A DNA stretch of 5,037 nucleotides from Candidatus Coatesiibacteriota bacterium (GTDB taxonomy: Bacteria; Oederibacteriota; CAKKQC01): assembly GCA_023265785.1 (NCBI GenBank), contig JAHFSL010000235.1, positions 1 through 5,037 on the forward strand, given 5' to 3'. The notes beneath the pieces are model-generated. The model made no database searches. It saw only the letters and a list, made by a program, of their open reading frames with translations, and was not told the origin of the DNA. The position numbers and the translations under genes were made by a program. Positions 1 through 5,037 of the stretch are shown one piece after another (positions within the stretch are counted from its first letter, which is position 1; every line of letters starts with the position of its first letter).

Positions 1-995
1 TTGCGGGGGCCATCGCGGCCGAGGCGCTGTGCGGTCCGCGCCGGGCGATACGGCTGGCCGGCTGGGCAGCCGTCCCGTGCCTGCCCTGGATGGTCCGGAA
101 CGCTCTGGCGGCCGGGTCGCCGGCCGCTCCGTTCGGGCTGGCCGGGTGGATGCCGGGGTTCTACACCTTCCAGTCGGCGTGGGCCCATGGGCGGACGGCG
201 GGCGCCGTGCTGGCGGCGCCGTTTACAAACGCGATACGGCCGGCGGTCTGGGACTCCCTGCTCTCGCCCCTGCTGGCGGCCGCACTCCCCATCGCATTGA
301 TTGTGGGACGCGGTGGTCCGGTGCGGCTCGCGCTCGCCATTGGGCTGGCCGTCTGGGCCTGGTTCGGCGGATACGCCGGCCGGTACCTTCTGCCACTTGC
401 GCCCGCCCTGCTCGTGTTGGCCGTTTCCCGGTTACCAGCGGGGAGGCGCGGGGCGGGGCTCTCCCCGTGGGTGCGGGCCGGACTGTCAGGGGTCATTGCG
501 TGGGAGGCGGCGTTCACGATTGGGTTCGCCTTCTTCACACTCAATCCCGTGGGGGTGGCGATCGGCCGGGAGACGCCGGTGGGCTATCGGGAACGCATGC
601 TCGAGCCAGCGCCGTGGAGCGGGCGGGCGGGTGCGCGGTGGGCGCGGTTCATTCGGCCGGCGGATCGGACCCTGGCGGAAGGGGCGATGGAGGCACACGG
701 CTGGCCCGGCCTACCCTGGCTGGAGGGCGAGGGGATTCCACCGCGGGGGGCGACGCTGGCGCGTGGGGCGGCTGACGGGCGGCGGCTTGGCATCGCCCTG
801 CGCCAGCGGGGAGTGAACTGGCTGATTGAACGGACGCCCTCCGGTTGGCCGGGCGGCACCTTCGCACCCGATGAGTCCGGCTGGACGCCAGCGGCACGGG
901 CGCGATGGGACGGCTGGCGGCGACACCATCTGGTCCGGGTGGACCGGCTGGGCGGGTCGAGAGCCGCACTGACGCTGTTCTGGCTGAACCGCTGA
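1..995 (+). CDS. GT39-like membrane glycosyltransferase, C-terminal part (5' end outside window)
   Basis: The frame is open from the left edge (first full codon at position 3) and gives 330 residues before a TGA at 993-995; there is no reason to start at the internal ATG at 90. The visible part begins at the end of a hydrophobic helix, followed by PWMVRN (residues 28-33) and GSPAAPF (38-44). This matches the PW-x-x-RN...GNP-x-x-PF signature of GT39/PMT-like GT-C glycosyltransferases. Further hydrophobic helices follow at about residues 84-101, 108-121 and 127-142, the last opening with GRYLLP, another family landmark, and another lies at about 157-179. The last roughly 140 residues are soluble, as in the C-terminal domain of this family, with a GVNWLIE strand and a HLVRV...LTLFWL ending. 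By family knowledge it would transfer a sugar from a polyprenyl-phosphate donor on the periplasmic side. The catalytic Asp region is not in the window, so activity and substrate cannot be judged. Confidence 0.8.
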   Translation, partial: AGAIAAEALCGPRRAIRLAGWAAVPCLPWMVRNALAAGSPAAPFGLAGWMPGFYTFQSAWAHGRTAGAVLAAPFTNAIRPAVWDSLLSPLLAAALPIALIVGRGGPVRLALAIGLAVWAWFGGYAGRYLLPLAPALLVLAVSRLPAGRRGAGLSPWVRAGLSGVIAWEAAFTIGFAFFTLNPVGVAIGRETPVGYRERMLEPAPWSGRAGARWARFIRPADRTLAEGAMEAHGWPGLPWLEGEGIPPRGATLARGAADGRRLGIALRQRGVNWLIERTPSGWPGGTFAPDESGWTPAARARWDGWRRHHLVRVDRLGGSRAALTLFWLNR

Positions 996-1043
996 CCCGC
1001 TGATCCCATAGACCGCACACGCGGCGAAACATCGGGCGAGCGT

Positions 1044-1328
1044 TCAGCGTTCGTCGGCGTAGATTTCATCGCGGGAAACACGGCCCTTGACACCGATCGG
1101 CCTGCTGCCGATGGGCCAGAGCGGATCCTTCTTCCTGGCCTCCCACGGGCGGCGCTTCCGGATCATGATCATGTCGCGCATGCGTTTCCGGTGGACGACA
1201 TAGCGGTCCAGAGAACGGACGCTCAACTTTCCGTTACGGCCACGCACGATGGCGACCTTGAGCTCACGGTTCAGGAGTGCCACGATGGCGGTGATCATAC
1301 GTCTTGACAATCCTGTCAACCGCGTCAT
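1044..1328 (-). CDS. Small, highly basic hypothetical protein (94 aa)
   Basis: I do not recognise this protein. The start is ATG at 1328-1326 on the minus strand, chosen because AAGGAGG (complement of 1334-1340) lies five bases upstream, the strongest ribosome binding site in the window. The frame is open further upstream, but that extension overlaps the lipoprotein gene and lacks such a site. The product has 26 Arg/Lys against 9 Asp/Glu, no Cys and no signal peptide or membrane segment. Residues 11-29 look helical (ITAIVALLNRELKVAIV); 30-60 are strongly basic and include HRKRMRDMIMIRKRR; 61-94 are Pro/Gly-rich and end in an acidic tail. Such composition suits nucleic-acid or ribosome binding, but that is inference only. 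Hand-counted GC is about 60% against about 75% in flanking genes, which suggests either a different origin or composition forced by basic residues. It converges on the glycosyltransferase gene (48 bases between stops) and diverges from the lipoprotein gene. Confidence 0.7.
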   Translation of the reverse strand: MTRLTGLSRRMITAIVALLNRELKVAIVRGRNGKLSVRSLDRYVVHRKRMRDMIMIRKRRPWEARKKDPLWPIGSRPIGVKGRVSRDEIYADER

Positions 1329-1333
1329 GGGAA

Positions 1334-1340
1334 CCTCCTT
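1334..1340 (-). promoter_or_regulatory. Strong Shine-Dalgarno site of the small basic protein
   Basis: On the minus strand this reads AAGGAGG, followed by the spacer TTCCC and the ATG. It is a seven-base match to the anti-Shine-Dalgarno sequence at good spacing. It decides the start of the small gene, and it contrasts with the weak or absent sites before the plus-strand genes. Confidence 0.8.
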
Positions 1341-1360
1341 GGTGTAACCATTTCGTCCAT

Positions 1361-1391
1361 ATCCTAACAAGCCATGCCAGTTGGTAGGCAA
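1361..1391 (-). promoter_or_regulatory. Possible sigma70-type promoter for the small basic protein gene
   Basis: On the minus strand there is a TAGGAT -10-like hexamer (complement of 1361-1366), preceded by TGT, which gives an extended -10 (TGnTAGGAT). A weak -35-like TTGCCT (complement of 1386-1391) sits 19 bases upstream. The predicted transcript would start about 25 bases before the ATG, leaving room for the Shine-Dalgarno site. The match is partial (four of six bases at -10, spacer on the long side), so this is a suggestion from position and composition only. Confidence 0.3.
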
Positions 1392-1396
1392 ATCGG

Positions 1397-1414
1397 CTGG
1401 TTCCGTCGAACCGG
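1397..1414. repeat. Short inverted repeat in the divergent intergenic region
   Basis: GGTTC (1399-1403) and GAACC (1408-1412) are perfect inverted copies around a CGTC centre. With one G-T wobble the arms extend to seven pairs (1397-1414). It lies between the two divergent genes, just upstream of the weak -10-like TAAGAT (1422-1427) that precedes the lipoprotein start. It could be an operator for a shared regulator or chance; there is no T-run, so it is not a terminator. Confidence 0.3.
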
Positions 1415-1437
1415 GGAAGGGTAAGATACGAAGCATC

Positions 1438-2724
1438 ATGCGGATCGTCGTGTTGCTCGCCGCGCTCATCTTGCTGGCCGGGTGCGCGCGCAACGAACCG
1501 GTGGCCGAGGCGCGGCTGGCGCAGGCGCTGGAGGCGATCCAGCGCGGTCGGCTGGAGGACGCGTCGCGGGCGCTGGCGGCGATCAAGCCGTCGGGGGGGT
1601 GGCTGCGGAGCGCGGCGTGGAGTGCCCCGCTGGCCCTGCGCCTGCGGGCGCAGTTGGCGCTCAAGTCGGGGGCACTGGAGGAGACGGTCCGGCTCCTCAA
1701 GGACTACGAGGGGCGGTATGGCGGACTGGCGGCGGCGGCCTATGCGCGCCAGCACCTGGAGTTCATCCATACCTACAAGGACTGGCAGGGGGTGCCCGCC
1801 CTGCTCTACCTGCGCGGGCTGGAGGCCGAGCCGGAGGCGCCGGCACTGGCCCTGCGCGAGTGGCGCACCCTCCTGCGGGACTATCCCCACAGCGCGATCG
1901 GGCCCACCGCCCAGTTGAAGCTGGGCCTCCTCCAACAGCGGCTGGAAAACCCGACCTGGGCACTGTCCGACTTGGGGGTCGTGTCCCGGCTGGAGGCCGA
2001 TGCCCTGGATCCCGAGGGCAACCCGGTCGCCCCGCAGGCCTTGATCGCCATCGGGCAGATCCATCGCGACCAGCGGCAGGACCTGCCGGCGGCCAAGGCG
2101 GCGTTTGAGGAGGTCCTTCAGCGCTTTCCCAAGGCCGAACTCGCGTGGAACAACCGCGAGGTGGTCGGCTCGAGCGTGTCGCTGGCCCGGCTGGAGCTGG
2201 CCGCGATGGCACCCGACGGGAGCCCGGCGACGCTGGAGGGGCTCCTCACGGCTTCGCCCCCGGGGTATGTGACCGGGGCAAGAGTCGGGGATGTGCGGAT
2301 GGAGGCACGGATCCTCCTGGCCGAGCTGGCGGCGAAACGGCGGGACTGGGAGAAGGCCAAGGCCCGCCTGCTGGAGGTCGCCAAACTGGCGCCGGACACG
2401 CCCGCGGGGCCGCCCGACGGGCCACGGCGTTGGTACGGGTACGAGGCCATTGACCGGCTGGAAGCGCTTGGGAGCCGGTCACCACAGGCGGCGCTGGATG
2501 GTCTTTCCGATGCGGCCGCGCAGGCCCGGCGGCGCGAACTGTGGGCCTACGCCCAGATGAAGCGGGTGCGCCTGCTGGCCCGGCTGGGCCGGCCCGCCGA
2601 AGCGCGGGGCGCGCTGGCCGAACTCGAGAAGCGGGCCCCGAACCTGGACTGCGACGAGGAGGGGTCGGGGCTCCTGCTGGTGCCGGCCCGCGAGGCGCGG
2701 CGGATGCTGGGGGGGCAGGGATGA
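1438..2724 (+). CDS. TPR-like repeat lipoprotein (428 aa)
   Basis: The start is ATG at 1438 because it opens a textbook lipoprotein signal: MR, a hydrophobic core at residues 3-13 and the lipobox LAGC with Cys16 as the lipidated residue. The frame is open upstream to a TTG at 1381, but that would bury the signal. Residue 17 is Ala rather than Asp, so by the usual +2 rule it should go to the outer membrane. The mature protein is a run of paired amphipathic helices of TPR type. The clearest are at about 22-50, 66-94, 135-152, 198-232 (ALIAIGQIHR, then AAKAAFEEVLQRFP), 285-322 (DWEKAKARLLEVAKLAP) and 368-402 (RPAEARGALAELEKRAP). By fold it should be a periplasm-facing protein-protein scaffold, in the broad style of BamD or YbgF-like proteins, but I see no signature tying it to either. 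There is only a poor ribosome binding site (GAAG five bases upstream). It is the first gene of a coupled operon and its stop overlaps argJ. Exact role unknown. Confidence 0.88.
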   Translation: MRIVVLLAALILLAGCARNEPVAEARLAQALEAIQRGRLEDASRALAAIKPSGGWLRSAAWSAPLALRLRAQLALKSGALEETVRLLKDYEGRYGGLAAAAYARQHLEFIHTYKDWQGVPALLYLRGLEAEPEAPALALREWRTLLRDYPHSAIGPTAQLKLGLLQQRLENPTWALSDLGVVSRLEADALDPEGNPVAPQALIAIGQIHRDQRQDLPAAKAAFEEVLQRFPKAELAWNNREVVGSSVSLARLELAAMAPDGSPATLEGLLTASPPGYVTGARVGDVRMEARILLAELAAKRRDWEKAKARLLEVAKLAPDTPAGPPDGPRRWYGYEAIDRLEALGSRSPQAALDGLSDAAAQARRRELWAYAQMKRVRLLARLGRPAEARGALAELEKRAPNLDCDEEGSGLLLVPAREARRMLGGQG

Positions 2725-3914
2725 GCGTCACGGCGGCCAAGGGATTCCGGGCGGCAGGGGTGTGGGCGGGGGTCAAGGGCAGTGGCAAGCCCGACCTGTC
2801 GCTCATCGTGTCCGACCGGCCGGCCACGGCGGCCGGGCTGTTCACGACGAATGCCTTCTGCTCGCCATCAGTCTTGCTGACGGTGGAGCGGCTCAAGGCC
2901 ACTGGCGGCCGGGCGCGGGCCATCGTTGGGGTGAGCGGGTGCTCCAACGCGATGACCGGTGCGGCGGGGCTGGCGGACGCGGGCCGAATTACACATGCCA
3001 CGGCCCGGCTCCTGAGCATCCCGGCGCGGGAGGTGCTCTTCGGCTCGACGGGCCCGATCGGGCCCCGGTTCCCGGTGCCGCGCATCCTGCGTGGCCTCAA
3101 GGCAGCCACCCGGGCGCTGGCGTCCACGGCCGCGGGGTCGCTGGCAGCGGCGCGTGGGATCATGACGACCGACAAGCGGCCCAAGCAGGCCACGGCCACC
3201 TTTGTCCACGGGGGCGTGACCCACACGGTGGGCGGGATTGCCAAGGGCGTGGGGATGGTCGCGCCGAAGATGGCGACCGTTCTCGTCTTTGTGACCACGG
3301 ACGCTGCGGTGTCCGCCGCCGCCCTCCGGAAGGTCCTGCCGGGGGCGGCGCATGACACCCTGAACGCGATTTCCGTGGACGGCCAGATGAGCACCAGCGA
3401 CACGCTGGTGGTCCTGGCCAACGGCGCGGCGGGCGGCCCGCGGCTGGCCGGGGGCGCGGGGCTGGCGGCCTTTGCCCGAGCGCTCCATGCGGTCTGCGCG
3501 GCGCTGGCGCGGGAACTCGTGGCGGACGGCGAGGGCGCCACGAGGCTGTTCCGGGTCACGGTCCGGGGCGGGCGGACCGCGGCCCACGCGGAGCGGGCGG
3601 CCCGGGCTGTGGCGGACTCGGCGCTGGTCAAGACGATGTTCTACGGCCGGCAGGCGAACTGGGGCCGGATCGGCCAGGCGCTCGGCGCGTGCGGGGTGCC
3701 GTTCAACCCGCTCCGGGTGACGGTGGATGTGGGTGGCCTGCCCGCCATTCGCGGCGGCCGGGTCCTGCCCTCCGGCATGGCGCATGCGGCGGCCATGGCG
3801 GAGCCCGAGGTCGCCGTGGCCGTTGACCTCAAGGCCGGCCGGGCGACGGCGACGGTCCTGACCTGCGACCTCACCGAGGGCTACATCCGGGAGAACGCCT
3901 CCTACCTGTCCTGA
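2721..3914 (+). CDS. argJ: Glutamate N-acetyltransferase / ornithine acetyltransferase ArgJ (397 aa)
   Basis: ArgJ moves the acetyl group from N-acetylornithine to glutamate, closing the cyclic arginine pathway; bifunctional members also make N-acetylglutamate from acetyl-CoA. It is cytoplasmic and about 400 residues long, as here. The self-cleavage block is clear: KGVGMVAPKMATVLVF (175-190), with cleavage expected between Ala185 and Thr186, giving alpha and beta chains of 185 and 212 residues, Thr186 being the new nucleophile. Other landmarks are STGPIG (109-114, oxyanion Thr110-Gly111), MTTD (148-151), Lys175, VDGQMSTSDT (219-228), DGEGAT with Glu271 (269-274), LVKTMFYG (302-309), NWGRI (313-317), CDLTEGYI (382-389), Asn392 and terminal Ser397. 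These positions agree with the active-site residues of characterised ArgJ proteins as I recall them. Two blocks are atypical: VSGCSNAMTG where NSGNANACTG is usual, and Pro112 in STG-x-IG. The ATG overlaps the lipoprotein stop (ATGA), so translation is probably coupled. Mono- versus bifunctionality cannot be told from sequence. Confidence 0.95.
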   Translation: MSVTAAKGFRAAGVWAGVKGSGKPDLSLIVSDRPATAAGLFTTNAFCSPSVLLTVERLKATGGRARAIVGVSGCSNAMTGAAGLADAGRITHATARLLSIPAREVLFGSTGPIGPRFPVPRILRGLKAATRALASTAAGSLAAARGIMTTDKRPKQATATFVHGGVTHTVGGIAKGVGMVAPKMATVLVFVTTDAAVSAAALRKVLPGAAHDTLNAISVDGQMSTSDTLVVLANGAAGGPRLAGGAGLAAFARALHAVCAALARELVADGEGATRLFRVTVRGGRTAAHAERAARAVADSALVKTMFYGRQANWGRIGQALGACGVPFNPLRVTVDVGGLPAIRGGRVLPSGMAHAAAMAEPEVAVAVDLKAGRATATVLTCDLTEGYIRENASYLS

Positions 3915-5037
3915 TGGAGGCGGACGGCCGGCGGGTGGGGGTGGAGCGGGCGGCGGCCGGGCTCATCCTGGCCGGGACCCTCCTCCGGTTCTGCCGGCTG
4001 GATGCCCGGGGCTTCTGGCACGACGAGGCGCTCTCCATGTTGCGGGCGCTCCAGCCCGACTGGCGTGCGGTGGCGGCCTACCCGCCGCTCATCGAGCCGC
4101 CCCTCCATACCTGGACCATGCACCTGTGGCTGGCCATGGGGCGCGACGAGGCGACGGCACGGGCCCTGCCCGCGACCCTGGCGGCGGTGTCGCTGGTCCT
4201 GGCGTGGCGCCTCGTGCGGCGGCTGTTTTCCCGGGACGAGGCCCTGGCGACCCTGGCCCTGGTGGCATGCTCGCCTCTGGAGGTCCTCTATGCCCAGCAG
4301 ACCCGCTCCTATGCGGCGGAGATGGTCCTCCTCTTCACCGCCACCCTGGCGCTGGTCCGGGTCACCGACGGGCCGGCCCACGGGCGTGCCGGCTGGTGGG
4401 CGGGGGGGGCGGCCTGCGTGGCGGCAGCGGGCCTCTTTCATTACCTTGCGCTCCTCTGGTTGCCGGCGGCGGCGATCTTTCTCCTCCTGGCCGGCAGGAT
4501 CAGGGGGTGGCGGGAAGCTGCGGGCTGGGGCCTTCTCGCCATGGCGCCGGTGGCCGTCTCGGCCTGGGGCCGGCGGGCCCTCATCGTGCACACCAATCTT
4601 GCCGCCACGCCGCGGATCGGCCTTGGTGAATTCTGGATCGGACTGGGTCAGCTCTTCGGGACCGGGGCGTGGATTCCGGCGCCGCTGGCCTGGCCCGCCC
4701 TGGCGCTGTTCGCCCTCCTGGCCGCGACGGGGGTGGCCACCGCGGTCTCGGCCGTGGGCGGGGCCGGGCGCGCCGGCGGGCGCGGGCGCGCCGCCGCCGC
4801 GGCCCTGGTGGCGTTCGGGGTGGCCCTGCCGATGACGCTCTGGATCGCCCACCGGCTGGGCGCGGTGTATGTCCCCAAGGCCCGGTATGTCCTCGGCGCG
4901 CACCTGTTCCTGCTGGCGGCGTGCGGGCGCGCGCTGGGGGTGATTCCCGGCCGGTGGATGCGGGCGGCGACCCTGGGGAGCCTCCTCCTCCTCGAGGGCC
5001 TCGCCACCGCCGCCTACCTGGGCGGAGGGTTTCCCCC
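3914..5037 (+). CDS. GT39-like membrane glycosyltransferase, N-terminal 374 residues (3' end outside window)
   Basis: The ATG at 3914-3916 shares its A with the argJ stop (TGATG), so translation is probably coupled; the frame stays open to the window end. The protein has the family order of a GT-C glycosyltransferase. A first membrane helix at about 12-27 is followed by RLDARGFWHDEALSM (28-42), whose Asp37-Glu38 is the expected catalytic acidic pair of the first periplasmic loop. Next come EPPLHTWTMHLWL (61-73), matching the PPLYYLLLHLWL-type block; helix 86-105; SPLEVLYAQQTRSYAAEM (120-137), matching SPF..YSQEARMY; helices near 138-150, 162-180, 180-194, 204-218, 258-280 and 296-311; and PKARYVLGAHLFLLAA (321-336), the RY-L-P-type block. 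By family it uses a polyprenyl-phosphate sugar at the periplasmic face; acceptor and sugar are unknown. Residues 282-297 form a Gly/Ala/Arg-rich low-complexity linker between two helices. It resembles the protein at the left edge in family, but the two visible portions overlap too little for a paralogy claim. Confidence 0.87.
   Translation, partial: MEADGRRVGVERAAAGLILAGTLLRFCRLDARGFWHDEALSMLRALQPDWRAVAAYPPLIEPPLHTWTMHLWLAMGRDEATARALPATLAAVSLVLAWRLVRRLFSRDEALATLALVACSPLEVLYAQQTRSYAAEMVLLFTATLALVRVTDGPAHGRAGWWAGGAACVAAAGLFHYLALLWLPAAAIFLLLAGRIRGWREAAGWGLLAMAPVAVSAWGRRALIVHTNLAATPRIGLGEFWIGLGQLFGTGAWIPAPLAWPALALFALLAATGVATAVSAVGGAGRAGGRGRAAAAALVAFGVALPMTLWIAHRLGAVYVPKARYVLGAHLFLLAACGRALGVIPGRWMRAATLGSLLLLEGLATAAYLGGGFP

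Noticed and set aside
996..1043. Terminator between the converging left glycosyltransferase and small gene
   Set aside because: Only a four-pair CCGC-ACAC-GCGG stem (1013-1024) and a tandem GAACGCT on the minus strand are present, with no T-run; too weak to call.
1359..1380. Sigma54-like TGGCAT...TTG on the minus strand upstream of the small gene
   Set aside because: The GG and TTG elements are about two bases too close for the -24/-12 spacing and the GC of the -12 element is absent.
1381..1437. Upstream TTG start adding 19 residues to the lipoprotein
   Set aside because: The added residues would displace the MR-hydrophobic-LAGC lipoprotein signal from the N-terminus, and the upstream bases include the likely promoter region.
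1264..2064. Minus-strand open frame (266 codons) across the divergent region and lipoprotein gene
   Set aside because: It overlaps both the small gene start and the lipoprotein; its Gln/Arg/Pro-rich product is typical of an antisense shadow.
2246..3631. Long minus-strand open frame (461 codons) opposite the lipoprotein and argJ genes
   Set aside because: It lies opposite well-supported genes, is rich in Ala/Pro/Arg/Ser as expected from antisense frames in GC-rich DNA, and shows no domain or ribosome binding site.
3902..4903. Long minus-strand open frame (333 codons) opposite the right-hand glycosyltransferase
   Set aside because: Its translation is low-complexity Gly/Arg/Pro/Gln sequence, whereas the plus strand encodes a protein with several GT39 motifs and a coupled start.

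Overview
The window is about 5 kb of very GC-rich bacterial DNA. Hand-counted samples of the main genes come to roughly 75% GC. A lipobox signal peptide, two GT-C-type membrane glycosyltransferases and an ArgJ enzyme point to a free-living, probably Gram-negative bacterium that makes its own arginine. I cannot assign a phylum from the sequence alone.

Layout, left to right: (1) positions 1-995, plus strand, the C-terminal part of a multi-pass GT39-like glycosyltransferase whose N-terminal catalytic part lies outside the window. (2) 1044-1328, minus strand, a small, very basic 94-residue protein of unknown function. It has a near-perfect Shine-Dalgarno sequence and clearly lower GC, and it converges on gene 1. 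(3) 1329-1437, a divergent intergenic region with a possible promoter for the small gene and a short inverted repeat. (4) 1438-2724, plus strand, a 428-residue lipoprotein rich in TPR-like helical repeats. (5) 2721-3914, plus strand, argJ (glutamate N-acetyltransferase / ornithine acetyltransferase), complete and with all catalytic landmarks. (6) 3914 to the window end, plus strand, the N-terminal 374 residues of a second GT39-like glycosyltransferase.

Genes 4, 5 and 6 are joined by stop/start overlaps (ATGA, then TGATG), so they almost certainly form one translationally coupled operon. It places one enzyme of arginine biosynthesis between an envelope lipoprotein and a membrane glycosyltransferase, with no other arg gene in view. 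The two glycosyltransferases probably use polyprenyl-phosphate-linked sugars to decorate a lipid, glycan or protein on the periplasmic side. I find no RNA gene, mobile element, CRISPR array or convincing terminator. No clearly new multi-gene system is visible; the least explained items are the small basic protein and the placement and motif divergence of argJ.
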